64,000 nucleotides of DNA from Enterococcus rivorum (GCF_001742285.1 NZ_MIEK01000010.1:1-64000), one strand, 5' to 3'; positions 37,207-45,745 are shown, counted from the first letter of the stretch. The notes: generated from the sequence alone by a model not told the origin. Numbers and translations are program-made.

Positions 37207-38535
37207 ATGTCAGTAATTGAATCAAAAGTAACAAAGAAGTTTCATGATGCGTTTTTAAATAATAAAAAACAAACTGTGATTCAAAGAAGTGTCATAAAAA
37301 ATGGAATTAGCGCATCTGCTGAAAATCAAGAGGCTCAAATCAATAATGTGCCTGTATTTTCAATTGATCTTGCAACTGGAAAAGTGTCTAATCAAAAGCA
37401 GAGCGGTCGTTGTTGGATGTTTGCAGCACTAAATACTTTTAGACACAAAATGATTGATAGCTTTCAGTTAAAAGATTTTGAATTGTCACAAAACTACACT
37501 TTTTTCTGGGATAAATATGAAAAATCGAACTATTTTTATGAAAATATTATTGCTACAGCGAATCAATCGTTAGATAGTCGCAAGGTAGCTTTCTTATTGG
37601 CGACGCCACAACAAGATGGTGGCCAATGGGACATGATTGTTTCGATTTTCCAAAAATATGGAGTAGTACCAAAAACAGCTATGCCGGAAAGCAGTAACAG
37701 CTCAAACTCAAGGGATTTAAATACTTATTTAAATAAGAAATTACGTAAGGATGCGTCTATTTTACGTGAGCTGATTGCTTCTGGTAAGACGATGATGGAG
37801 ATTCAGGCAGTAAAAGAAAAAATGTTGGAAGAGATTTATCGTTTCTTGGCAACCTCTTTAGGAACACCGCCAACTACCTTTGATTTTGAATACCGTGATG
37901 AACAAAAAAATTATCACTTAGATCAAGGACTTACGCCACAATCATTTTATGATAAATATGTTGGTGTTGACTTGAATGAGTATATTAGTGTGATTAATGC
38001 ACCAACAGCTGATAAACCATACAACAAAACCTACACAGTAGAAATGCTTGGGAATGTTGTTGGTGGAAAAGAAGTCAAGTATCTTAATGTTGATATGGAT
38101 CAGTTTAAAAAATTAGCAGTAGCTCAGCTAGAGCAAGGAGAATCTATTTGGTTTGGTTGCGATGTCGGGCAATCTTCAACCCGAACAACAGGCATTATGT
38201 CTCTAGATGCATATGAAATGAACGATTTATTCGATATAGATTTTACTACAACAAAAGCAGAACGATTAGATTATGGGGAAAGCTTAATGACTCATGCTAT
38301 GGTTTTAACAGGGGTTGACGTAGTGGAAGGAAAATCAACAAAATGGAAAGTTGAAAATAGTTGGGGCGAAAAAGTTGGTAATCAAGGATTTTTCGTGATG
38401 AGTGATGCTTGGATGGATGAGTATACTTACCAAATCGTGATTCGCAAGGAACTTCTATCACAAGAAATGCAAAAAGTGTGGGAAGAAACACCGACTGTTT
38501 TAGCACCTTGGGACCCAATGGGTGCACTAGCCTAA
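37207..38535 (+). CDS. pepC: Aminopeptidase C (C1 family cysteine peptidase)
   Basis: The protein is about 442 residues and has the papain-like bleomycin hydrolase catalytic triad: Cys in QSGRCWMFAALN near residue 69, His in MTHAMVLTG near 363 and Asn in KVENSWG near 384. PepC is a hexameric cytoplasmic aminopeptidase that removes N-terminal residues from peptides. GGAAGGATG precedes ATG 37207 and the residues from there (MSVIESKVTKKFHDAF) fit the family start; the in-frame ATG 37171 also has a weak GAGGA. It stands alone after the divergent GntR operon. It may act after the peptide importer at 22963-28326. Confidence 0.92.
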   Translation: MSVIESKVTKKFHDAFLNNKKQTVIQRSVIKNGISASAENQEAQINNVPVFSIDLATGKVSNQKQSGRCWMFAALNTFRHKMIDSFQLKDFELSQNYTFFWDKYEKSNYFYENIIATANQSLDSRKVAFLLATPQQDGGQWDMIVSIFQKYGVVPKTAMPESSNSSNSRDLNTYLNKKLRKDASILRELIASGKTMMEIQAVKEKMLEEIYRFLATSLGTPPTTFDFEYRDEQKNYHLDQGLTPQSFYDKYVGVDLNEYISVINAPTADKPYNKTYTVEMLGNVVGGKEVKYLNVDMDQFKKLAVAQLEQGESIWFGCDVGQSSTRTTGIMSLDAYEMNDLFDIDFTTTKAERLDYGESLMTHAMVLTGVDVVEGKSTKWKVENSWGEKVGNQGFFVMSDAWMDEYTYQIVIRKELLSQEMQKVWEETPTVLAPWDPMGALA

Positions 38536-38556
38536 TTCAAAAATGAATAATCTTTA

Positions 38557-38584
38557 TTGACTTTTAAAGGATTCGTGCTAAAAT
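38557..38584 (+). promoter_or_regulatory. Promoter of the SMR efflux pair
   Basis: TTGACT, a 16-base spacer and TAAAAT lie 25 bases before the structured leader. Confidence 0.65.
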
Positions 38585-38607
38585 AAACAGAAATAAAATA
38601 AAACTTT

Positions 38608-38695
38608 AATAGTTGTCGCCGGACGACTATTTGTAAAAAGTGTTAATCAACAATTCTTAGGCCTTAGTTGGAATTGTTGATTGGCACTTTTTGTT
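38608..38695 (+). promoter_or_regulatory. Structured leader with terminator, candidate guanidine-IV-type riboswitch
   Basis: The first hairpin pairs AATAGTTGTC (38608-38617) with GACGACTATT (38622-38631) around a GCCG loop. The second is a long stem, AAAAAGTG..AATCAACAATTC at 38635-38656 with its complement at 38671-38692, followed by T-rich sequence: an intrinsic terminator. Its loop holds GGCC (38660-38663), which can kiss the GCC of the first loop. A short aptamer hairpin plus a terminator loop joined by CC/GG kissing is how I remember the guanidine-IV (mepA) class. The gene that follows is a YkkCD-type exporter, a known guanidine-linked target. The class assignment is inference. Confidence 0.55.
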
Positions 38696-38715
38696 TGTTT
38701 GAGGAGGAGATTGGC

Positions 38716-39048
38716 ATGAGTAAAGATTGGTTAAAATTATTTTTAGGAGCATTTTTTGAAGTATTATGGGTAATAGGCATGAAGTACAGTGAGACATGGT
38801 GGGAAATAGCTTTAACGGTTATCTTAATTGTGATTAGCTTTTATGCCTTGATTCGTGCGGGTGAAACGTTGCCCGTAGGAACAGCGTATGCCGTTTTTGT
38901 TGGGCTAGGAACGGCTGGAACTGTGGTGTCAGGAATTTTATTTTTTGGTGAACCTTTTAAAATTTTAAAAATTATATTGATTTTGACCTTACTGATAGGT
39001 GTAATGGGATTGAAATTGTTAACAGATAAGAAAGGAGCAGAAGAATAA
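38716..39048 (+). CDS. ykkC: SMR family efflux subunit, YkkC-like
   Basis: The 110-residue protein has four membrane helices, the conserved Glu in helix 1 (FFEVLWVIGMK, near residue 14) and the helix 3 motif LPVGTAYAVFVGLGTAGTV. It closely follows the B. subtilis YkkC pattern and forms a heterodimer with the next gene product. GGAGGAG lies 7 bases before ATG 38716; the frame open from 38668 has no ribosome site. YkkCD pairs export guanidinium-like or cationic compounds. Control by the attenuator leader directly upstream is likely. Confidence 0.85.
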   Translation: MSKDWLKLFLGAFFEVLWVIGMKYSETWWEIALTVILIVISFYALIRAGETLPVGTAYAVFVGLGTAGTVVSGILFFGEPFKILKIILILTLLIGVMGLKLLTDKKGAEE

Positions 39049-39362
39049 TGAGTTGGTTCTTTTTAATGATTGCAGGAATTTTTGAAATGTTAGGGGTGGC
39101 ATCGATTAGTCGCTTTAATGAGAGAAGAGATATAAGTTCATTTTTGATGCTCCTATCGACATTTGGTGGAAGTTTTCTGTTCCTGTATTTAGCGATGCAA
39201 GTTTTACCGATGGGTATTTCTTATGCTATTTGGACAGGAATTGGTGCAGCAGGAGGAGCAATTATTGGAATGGTTCGTTATGGTGAATCCAAAAATTGGC
39301 GGAGGATTTTCTGTATTGTGCTTATTTTAGGTTCAGTCATTGGGTTGAAATTGATTGGTTAA
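39048..39362 (+). CDS. ykkD: SMR family efflux subunit, YkkD-like
   Basis: The 104-residue protein has four membrane helices, with the active Glu in IFEMLGVASISRF near residue 13 and LPMGISYAIWTGIGAAGGA in helix 3. It overlaps the stop of the first SMR gene by one base (TAATG), so the two are coupled for heterodimer assembly. Length is normal. The paired arrangement fits YkkCD or EbrAB; the sequence is closer to YkkD in the loop before helix 3. Confidence 0.85.
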   Translation: MSWFFLMIAGIFEMLGVASISRFNERRDISSFLMLLSTFGGSFLFLYLAMQVLPMGISYAIWTGIGAAGGAIIGMVRYGESKNWRRIFCIVLILGSVIGLKLIG

Positions 39363-39368
39363 GCAAAA

Positions 39369-39406
39369 GTTACAGAGCAAAAGCATAGCTGCTTTTGCTC
39401 TGTAAC
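39369..39406. terminator. Perfect 17-bp hairpin after the SMR pair
   Basis: GTTACAGAGCAAAAGCA and its exact complement flank a TAGC loop. Short T runs follow only on the minus strand (reading TTTTGC), so it may serve mainly as terminator of the GH18 gene and as a 3' stabiliser for the SMR mRNA. Confidence 0.7.
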
Positions 39407-39468
39407 GTTCGGTGTAGCATTTTTCCAAACTAAAATAAACAGAGTATTTCAAGCAGCTATGTTTTTCT

Positions 39469-40515
39469 TTAATTCAATATTTGTTGATATCTTTTAGCAA
39501 ATTCGTTGTTGTATGGTTTACCTGTAACATCCTTACCAACATCCCAGTTTGCGGACCAGGTCATTAGGCCTTTAATTGGATTTCCATCTTTTTTCAATTG
39601 GTTTAATGCATCATAAACAGATTGAGGATCTTTTACATATCCGCTGCCACCAGCATCATTATTAGCAGGTAAACCAATGACAAGTTTGTCATTTGGAATT
39701 TGTAAATAGCTTCTAGTCCCATGAATTAATGAATCTGCCATGTAGTATAAAAACTCATATTTTAGCGAATCATTATTTTGAGAAATCCATTTGCTGATTT
39801 CATCTACCCAAACCCCATCACCGCCTTGATTATAGAACTGAGGAGCAATGTAATCATAATATCCTGCTAAAGAAGCGATATATTTTTCATAAGCACCTCC
39901 TGGTTTTAAATAAGGAAATTCTGGTGCCATTGCAATAATAAAGTTTTTTCCTTGTGCTTTATAGTGATTTTTTACAGTTTTTAAAGCTGCGGGTATAACT
40001 GTTTGGTTTGCACCAGCTGTAATAGCAGATTGTTCTAAATCAATATCTAACCCGTCAAAACCATAAGTCTCTACTTGACGAATAATTTCATTTGCTAAAG
40101 CTTGTTCATCGCCTGCTTGCAACTGAATATGAGCATCAGCCCCACCTAAAGAAAGAACAACAGCTCTGCCTTGACTATTTAATTGAGAAACTTCAGAGCG
40201 GAATTCTGCATCTGTTTGATTATAAGGTGAGAAAGTCGGGATTCGCTGTCCGTTACTCTTCATAAAAGCTACTGAAACGACATTATAAGCTGAATTGACA
40301 TCCTTTAACGGAATATTTGCAGATGCCCCTTGTTTATAGCCATCTCGACCACTAGAGGCCCAGTTATGCCAGTAACCAACTAATACTTTTTTTGAGCTAA
40401 CATCAATCATGTCATTTGCGAAATCTGTTGCTTCAACAGGCATAGACGCAAACAACCCACTAAGGGCTATTCCTGAAACTATAACAAAACTTGGTAGAAT
40501 CTTTTTTAACTTCAT
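39469..40515 (-). CDS. Secreted GH18 glycosidase (chitinase/endo-beta-N-acetylglucosaminidase)
   Basis: The 348-residue protein has a Sec signal peptide (about residues 1-29, cut near VEA). It carries a GH18 TIM barrel with the catalytic motif DGLDIDLEQ, DxxDxDxE, near residue 158, a YDYIAPQFYNQGG strand near 225 and a final WSANWD strand. There is no carbohydrate-binding module or wall anchor, so it is released. It would act on chitin or N-glycans outside the cell and looks like the enterococcal Chi18 type. In E. faecalis the chitinase neighbours a lytic polysaccharide monooxygenase gene (known); none is next to this one. AGGAGA precedes the ATG. Confidence 0.9.
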   Translation of the reverse strand: MKLKKILPSFVIVSGIALSGLFASMPVEATDFANDMIDVSSKKVLVGYWHNWASSGRDGYKQGASANIPLKDVNSAYNVVSVAFMKSNGQRIPTFSPYNQTDAEFRSEVSQLNSQGRAVVLSLGGADAHIQLQAGDEQALANEIIRQVETYGFDGLDIDLEQSAITAGANQTVIPAALKTVKNHYKAQGKNFIIAMAPEFPYLKPGGAYEKYIASLAGYYDYIAPQFYNQGGDGVWVDEISKWISQNNDSLKYEFLYYMADSLIHGTRSYLQIPNDKLVIGLPANNDAGGSGYVKDPQSVYDALNQLKKDGNPIKGLMTWSANWDVGKDVTGKPYNNEFAKRYQQILN

Positions 40516-40765
40516 TGTTAAGTTCTCCTCTTTCTGTTTATCATATTATTTTGGTTAGTATCGATACAATTTGGAATATAACACGGAAGTTTATATATTT
40601 CAAATAATTTGAATAGATATAAATGTATGGAATCAAGTCAAAGCATTTTAGGAAAAATAGTATGCTAGAGTTTATTTTCCTCTTAATTGGAATTAAGCTA
40701 TGTTATACTTTACTAGTAGCAACGTATAGAAGAACAAGAAAATTGTAACGAATAGGGGAATCAGC

Positions 40766-41506
40766 ATGGGGAAAAGATATACAACATCTTATGAAATAGC
40801 CTACTATGATTGCGATATTAATGGGACAATGACGATGCCTTCCATGTTGGCAGTTGTAATCAGAGCATCGGAAGAACAAAGTGATGGGTTAGATCGAGGA
40901 GCAGCATTCGTCTCTTCTTTTGGTTTAGGCTGGGTGATTACAAACTATGAAATTCATATTAAGCGTTTGCCTAAAGTAGGAGAGAAAGTTGATATCACGA
41001 CGGAAGCGATTGCTTATAATAAATATTTTTGTTATCGTCATTTTTGGATTCACGATCAAGAGGGAAATGAGTGTGTTTTAATCAAATCAACGTTTGTTTT
41101 GATCGACAAAAAGAATCGGAAAATGAGCAGTGTTCTTCCTGAAATTATCGAACCTTATGCATCTGAGAAAATTACCAAAATTTATCGTGGTGAAAAAATA
41201 GAAAAAGTGGGGTCTGGAACCTTTTTACCTTATCGAGTGCGTTTCTTCGATATTGATGGGAACCAGCATGTCAATAACTCAATTTATTTTAATTGGTTAT
41301 TAGATGTTTTAGGCTATGATTTCTTAACACACCATGAGCCAACCTTTATTAATATCAAATTTGATAAAGAAGTAGAGTATGGACAGGAAATAGAAAGTCA
41401 CTATGAAGTAAAAGAACAAGAGAACGAAAAGAAAACACTTCACGAAATTCAAATTGCTGGGCAAACTTATTGTGAAGCTAATATGAAGTGGCGAAAAAGA
41501 AAATAA
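40766..41506 (+). CDS. Acyl-ACP thioesterase
   Basis: The 246-residue protein contains two hot-dog domains (about residues 1-130 and 150-245), as in bacterial FatA/FatB relatives. In the first, DCDINGTMTMPSMLAVVIRASEEQS is typical. In the second, FDIDGNQHVNNSIYFNWLLD carries the Asp/Asn/His catalytic region. It hydrolyses acyl-ACP to free fatty acids and may control fatty-acid chain length. It ends in a terminator shared with the convergent GNAT gene. AGGGGA precedes ATG 40766. Confidence 0.88.
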   Translation: MGKRYTTSYEIAYYDCDINGTMTMPSMLAVVIRASEEQSDGLDRGAAFVSSFGLGWVITNYEIHIKRLPKVGEKVDITTEAIAYNKYFCYRHFWIHDQEGNECVLIKSTFVLIDKKNRKMSSVLPEIIEPYASEKITKIYRGEKIEKVGSGTFLPYRVRFFDIDGNQHVNNSIYFNWLLDVLGYDFLTHHEPTFINIKFDKEVEYGQEIESHYEVKEQENEKKTLHEIQIAGQTYCEANMKWRKRK

Positions 41507-41510
41507 AAAA

Positions 41511-41546
41511 CGAGGTTGTGACATGCTAATGTCACAGCCCCGTTTG
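41511..41546. terminator. Bidirectional hairpin terminator
   Basis: CGAGGTTGTGACAT and ATGTCACAGCCCCG pair around GCTA. The run before has A's and T's follow, so it serves both the thioesterase and the convergent GNAT gene, whose stop is at 41550. Confidence 0.8.
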
Positions 41547-41549
41547 ATT

Positions 41550-42041
41550 TTAAGGGTTTTTAGGAGATGAAAGAAATTTTTCTAAAGGAATATATCCATG
41601 CTTTTCTTCGCTATTTTTTAAGTTTTTCAATTGGAAGCCGAGTTTTAAATAGAAATCTTTTGCCGTTTTTGAAGCAGGAACTTCAATGCGAAGCGAGCGA
41701 GTATAAAAAGAATCTTTTTCTAACTGTTTCATCAAAGCAGAGCCGACTCCTTTGCCATGAAATTCTGGCAGAACGAACAAACTTAAAATAATACTTTCGT
41801 TCATAGAGCCCCAGAAAGGACAAATCGTTCCAGTTCCAATAATTTGGTGGTCAGATTCCGCAATATAGGTATGAGCAAAAGTGGCTTGTTCTGTCATTTT
41901 TTCAGGAGTATATTCTGCTACTAATTTCTCTATTTGGGCAGGTGGATAATCTTTACTATTAATTTCGATAAAATTTCTAGCCAGTAAGTCTGCAACAGCT
42001 TTTCCATCACTAGGGTGGAAAAGTCGAATGATGTAATCCAT
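41550..42041 (-). CDS. GNAT family N-acetyltransferase
   Basis: The 163-residue protein has the GNAT acetyl-CoA loop LPEFHGKGVGSALMKQLE near residue 95 and the beta-bulge region IGTGTICPFWG. AAGGAG lies 9 bases before ATG 42041 (MDYIIRLF), so I prefer it to the upstream in-frame ATG. The acceptor is unknown. It lies downstream of the pseudouridine synthase gene with a gap of 21 bases, so both could share a transcript. Confidence 0.82.
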   Translation of the reverse strand: MDYIIRLFHPSDGKAVADLLARNFIEINSKDYPPAQIEKLVAEYTPEKMTEQATFAHTYIAESDHQIIGTGTICPFWGSMNESIILSLFVLPEFHGKGVGSALMKQLEKDSFYTRSLRIEVPASKTAKDFYLKLGFQLKNLKNSEEKHGYIPLEKFLSSPKNP

Positions 42042-42062
42042 TTGAATCGGCTCCTTCATTGA

Positions 42063-42923
42063 TTATTCCCATAAACTAGGTGCTGCTGTTACGCTAATGG
42101 TTTCTTTGCTGAAAGGATGAACAAGATGTAGTTCAATTGCATGAAGCATTAATCTTCCTTTCGCCGTTGGATTATAAAGAGGGTCTCCAACTATAGGGTA
42201 ACCTTCACTAGCAAGGTGAACACGAATTTGATGGGTTCGTCCTGTCTCTAAAATACAATAGACATAAGTCTGGTTATTCACTTTTGAAGCGACTTGGACA
42301 TGTGTAATAGCAATAGCACCATTTTTATTATCGATAAGTCGTTTTCTACGATCGTGGCGATCGCGTCCCATTTTTTTATTGATGGTCCAATTTTCTTTAG
42401 AGATCGATCCTGCAACAACTGCTTGGTAACGACGATAAATTTGTTTTTTCTCCAACATTCTTCCTAAAATAGGCAAGACAAATGGATTTTTGGCAAATAA
42501 AATAGCACCGCTGGTTTCTTTATCTAAACGATGAACTACATAAGGGATTTGGTCTTTAGCTGCTAGATAGGCAGCTAAATGATTCAGTAAAGTGTCGGCT
42601 TCATCTGGTTGATTCGGATGTGTTTTCATTCCAGCTGGTTTGTTCAAAATAATCAACTGCTGATCTTCAAATAGAACATTCACTTTTTTTGGATTTCCTA
42701 ATAGTAAATGAGGCTTAGGATAGTCGCTATCTTCAAAAATTAAAGTGACGACATCTTTTGCGTTGACTTGAAAATGAAACAAAGCGGGTTCATCGTTGAC
42801 TAAAACATTTTTTCGAGTACGCAAAAAGTGCCTGACCTTTCTGGGGACAAGCCATTCTGCTTCTAGAAGTTCTCGGACAGTTTTTGTTTGAAAATCTTTT
42901 GGTAGTGTTATCGTTAATTCCAT
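42063..42923 (-). CDS. RluA family pseudouridine synthase
   Basis: The 286-residue protein has an N-terminal S4-like domain (VPRKVRHFLRTRKNVLVNDEP) and the RluA catalytic motif VVHRLDKETSGAILFAK, whose Asp is the nucleophile near residue 135. TGRTHQIRVHLASEGYPIVGDPLYN lies near 230. It converts uridine to pseudouridine in rRNA or tRNA; RluD-like substrates are typical but not proven. AAGGTGG precedes ATG 42923. It is the first gene of a possible two-gene unit with the GNAT enzyme. Confidence 0.88.
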   Translation of the reverse strand: MELTITLPKDFQTKTVRELLEAEWLVPRKVRHFLRTRKNVLVNDEPALFHFQVNAKDVVTLIFEDSDYPKPHLLLGNPKKVNVLFEDQQLIILNKPAGMKTHPNQPDEADTLLNHLAAYLAAKDQIPYVVHRLDKETSGAILFAKNPFVLPILGRMLEKKQIYRRYQAVVAGSISKENWTINKKMGRDRHDRRKRLIDNKNGAIAITHVQVASKVNNQTYVYCILETGRTHQIRVHLASEGYPIVGDPLYNPTAKGRLMLHAIELHLVHPFSKETISVTAAPSLWE

Positions 42924-43088
42924 TTATTTTCCACCTTTTAATAGGGAGTAAAAGTTTTTTAGATTATATGTGAGTACTTGGATTCTACCATAATTTTCAG
43001 ACACATCCTAGTGTAAATCAATAGTAGGGAATGTTTTGTGGTAAAAAGGAAAATGATTCAATTTTGGAAAAATTTCTATAAAAAAATA

Positions 43089-43110
43089 CCCACCTCTGGG
43101 AGGAGGTGGG
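43089..43110 (+). promoter_or_regulatory. GC-rich hairpin abutting a ribosome binding site
   Basis: CCCACCTC pairs with GAGGTGGG around TGGGAG, and AAAGGAG starts at the next base. In an AT-rich gap this is a marked structure. It could stabilise or control translation of the tiny ORF at 43124. Confidence 0.6.
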
Positions 43111-43123
43111 AAAGGAGTTAAAA

Positions 43124-43168
43124 ATGAAAAAGTTTTTGTTAGGGTTGTTTGTTGGTATAGTTATATAA
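43124..43168 (+). CDS. Possible 14-residue hydrophobic peptide
   Basis: ATG at 43124 follows AAAGGAG with 6 bases spacing and encodes MKKFLLGLFVGIVI, then TAA. A Lys-Lys start and a hydrophobic stretch long enough to touch a membrane resemble small membrane peptides or the start of a YtxH-type protein cut short. It is too short for normal gene finders. Translation is plausible because of the strong ribosome site and the hairpin just before it, but there is no direct proof. Confidence 0.35.
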   Translation: MKKFLLGLFVGIVI

Positions 43169-43496
43169 TACAAGCAAATTGTGAATAATTTGTGGTTAAA
43201 CTACTTTAAAATTCACAAGAAAGTTTGAAGAAAATGTACTTTTTTCTGAAAAACCTAAAATCTTCACTTTCTTGAAAAAATCTTAAGTTTTTTTACATAA
43301 AATAAAAAGAATGCTATGCTAAAATATACTGAACAAGTCATTTCTCTGAAAATCATGCTAAGGTTGGATAGAATCAAAAATGAAGTATGGTAAAATGACA
43401 AAGTAAAACTTTTTGCATCATAATAATAGTTAATTAATAGAATACATACATAAAAGAAATCAGTCAGTATCTGATTCTTTCTAAAGAGGGAGTATT

Positions 43497-45680
43497 ATGG
43501 ATATAAAAACATTTTTTGGAAAAATTTTAGCTGGGTTGAAACGTTTTTGGACGTGGATTAAACCATATCTTTCAAGTTTTCATCAATGGCGAAAACGAGT
43601 TTGGAAAAAATACCAAATCAATAAAATTATTCTTTTGTTAGGGCTGGTTGTAGTTCTAATTACAAGCATTTATTTGTTTTATCTAGCTAAATCAGCGAAT
43701 GTTAAAACGCTAAAATCAGATTTAAGTCAGTCGACAATTGTTTATGATGCAAATAATGATGAGGCAGGGAAACTAGGAAATAAAGGTTTTTTTGTAACGT
43801 TAGATAAAATCTCACCTTACATTCAGGATGCGGTTATTTCTACTGAAGATAAACGTTTTTATAACCATCATGGATACGATATTCAAGGGATTGCACGAGC
43901 AGTAGTTGGTAAGCTAACTTTTAGAAATGCTGGTGGTGGAAGTACAATTACACAGCAATTAGCAAAAAATGCTCTTTTGACACAAGAACAAACTTTTGAC
44001 AGAAAAGCGAAAGAATTATTTTTGGCCATTGAAATTGAAAAGAAATACTCAAAAGAAGATATTTTAGCGATGTATTTAAATAATTCTTACTTCGGAAACG
44101 GGGTTTGGGGTGTGGAGGATGCCGCACACAAATATTTTGGGGTTAGTGCAGCAGAAGTGACACCAGGACAAGCGGCAACTATAGCGGGAATGCTAAAGGG
44201 ACCAGGAATCTATAATCCAATTGATTATATCGAAAATGCGACTAATCGTCGAAATACGGTTTTACAGTTAATGGTTAATAATGGCAAACTGTCACAAGGG
44301 GAAGCAGATGCTGAAGCGAATATTGCTTTAGCTGGGCAGTTACAAGATAATTATTCTGATGCCAATACTGACTATCGCTATCCCTCATATTTTGATGCAG
44401 TTATTGACGAAGCGGTCAATCGTTATGGGCTTAAAGAATCAGACTTACTAAATAAAGGATTTAAAATTTATACGTCTTTAGATCAAAATTATCAATTAGC
44501 CATGGAAGAGACGTATCGAAATGATTCACTATTTCCACCCAATGCAGCAGATGGAGTAAAAGTTCAAAGTGGTTCTGTTGCTTTAGATCCTAAAACGGGT
44601 GGTGTCAAAGCGATTGTTGGAAGTCGTGGAGATCATGTTTTTAGAGGCTTCAACTACGCTACTCAAACAAAACGGTCGCCGGGCTCTTCAATAAAACCAA
44701 TTTCAGTATATACACCAGCACTAGAGTCGGGATATAAACCTAGCAGTATTTTACAAGATGTTCCACAAGATGATTATTATCCTGCCAAAAATTATAGTGG
44801 AACAAACAGAGGCGAAGTTCCTATGTATGAAGCTTTGGGAGAAAGTCTGAATCTACCAGCGATTTGGTTAACACGACAAATGGGTGTAGACAAAGGATTT
44901 GAGAAAACACAAAAATTTGGGATTCCTTTAGTGAAAGAGGATCGTTATCCAGGTTTAGCTTTAGGTGGATTAAGGACGGGTGTTTCGCCATTAACTATGG
45001 CGGCAGCTTATGCGCCTTTCGCAAATGAGGGGAAGCAGCCAGAGACACATATCATTACGAAAATTGTTGACTCAACTGGGGCTGTTCGAGAAGATAAAAC
45101 AGAAGTTAAATCCAAGCAAATCATTACCAAAGGAGTTTCCGAAGAAATTACTAGTATGCTTTTAGGTGTATTTAGTAATGGAACAGGAGCAAATGCGAAT
45201 CCTTATGGGTATGTAATGGCTGGAAAAACTGGAACAACTGAAACCGATTTTGACCCAAGTAAAACGAATGATCAATGGGTTGTTGGCTATACGCCAGATG
45301 TGGTTATTTCAACTTGGTTAGGTTATGAACAAACAGATGAAAATCACTATCTTGAAGGAAGTAGTGCTACTTATGCCTCCAATATTTTTAATAGTCAAGC
45401 AAGTGGCATCATGCCTCACACAAAACAAACCCCATTTACAGTAGCGGATGCTTATGCAACGGGTGGCGAGATGGTTGCGGCTGGTCAAGGACAACAGGAA
45501 CCAAATAGTGACTGGAAAGACAATGTTCAAGATATTGGTGGTAAAGTTAAAGAAGGTGCGCAAGACATTGGCGGAAAGCTGAAAGAAGGCGCTGATGATA
45601 TTGGTGGTAAAATTAAAGAGGGCTGGGATGCTACAAAAGAGGGCTTAAAAAACTTTTTTGGTGGACTGAACGGACAATAA
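43497..45680 (+). CDS. Class A (PBP1A/2A-type) penicillin-binding protein
   Basis: The 727-residue bifunctional peptidoglycan synthase has a cytoplasmic N-terminus and one membrane anchor (about residues 40-62). The GT51 glycosyltransferase domain has catalytic Glu near 117 in STEDKRFYNHHG and STITQQLAKNALL near 160. The transpeptidase domain carries SSIK at 397-400 and KTG at 577-579. The last 53 residues hold three copies of an 11-residue DIGGKVKEGAQ-like unit and end GGLNGQ, an uncommon tail. The gene order with the YlbF-like gene next matches the enterococcal pbp2A (pbpZ) locus. GAGGGAG lies before ATG 43497. Confidence 0.92.
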   Translation: MDIKTFFGKILAGLKRFWTWIKPYLSSFHQWRKRVWKKYQINKIILLLGLVVVLITSIYLFYLAKSANVKTLKSDLSQSTIVYDANNDEAGKLGNKGFFVTLDKISPYIQDAVISTEDKRFYNHHGYDIQGIARAVVGKLTFRNAGGGSTITQQLAKNALLTQEQTFDRKAKELFLAIEIEKKYSKEDILAMYLNNSYFGNGVWGVEDAAHKYFGVSAAEVTPGQAATIAGMLKGPGIYNPIDYIENATNRRNTVLQLMVNNGKLSQGEADAEANIALAGQLQDNYSDANTDYRYPSYFDAVIDEAVNRYGLKESDLLNKGFKIYTSLDQNYQLAMEETYRNDSLFPPNAADGVKVQSGSVALDPKTGGVKAIVGSRGDHVFRGFNYATQTKRSPGSSIKPISVYTPALESGYKPSSILQDVPQDDYYPAKNYSGTNRGEVPMYEALGESLNLPAIWLTRQMGVDKGFEKTQKFGIPLVKEDRYPGLALGGLRTGVSPLTMAAAYAPFANEGKQPETHIITKIVDSTGAVREDKTEVKSKQIITKGVSEEITSMLLGVFSNGTGANANPYGYVMAGKTGTTETDFDPSKTNDQWVVGYTPDVVISTWLGYEQTDENHYLEGSSATYASNIFNSQASGIMPHTKQTPFTVADAYATGGEMVAAGQGQQEPNSDWKDNVQDIGGKVKEGAQDIGGKLKEGADDIGGKIKEGWDATKEGLKNFFGGLNGQ
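45531..45629 (+). repeat. Three tandem 33-bp repeats encoding the PBP tail
   Basis: Three in-frame 33-base units encode D-I-G-G-K-x-K-E-G-x-x. The codons differ between copies while the protein pattern is kept, which suggests selection for the amphipathic peptide instead of a fresh duplication. Confidence 0.8.
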
Positions 45681-45745
45681 TTGATAGGAAAAGGAATCAA
45701 AGAATGTTACAATATAGTAGAAAAAAGTAGAAATGAGGGATTAGA

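Larger units (their letters stand above)
42924..43496. other. 572-bp intergenic stretch: hairpin, tiny ORF and a repeat end
   Basis: The gap before the PBP gene holds three things. A sequence TTTCAGACACATCCTA at 42995-43010 is the inverted terminus of the small repeat family seen at 58425 and 61036. A strong GC-rich hairpin sits at 43089-43110 with a 14-residue ORF just after it. Two TGnTAAAAT extended -10-like sites near 43313 and 43391 could drive the PBP gene. Nothing else is recognisable. Confidence 0.6.

Noticed and set aside
38600-38700. Guanidine-I (ykkC) riboswitch
   Set aside because: The leader is far too short and lacks the conserved multi-stem core of that class; only a two-hairpin model fits.
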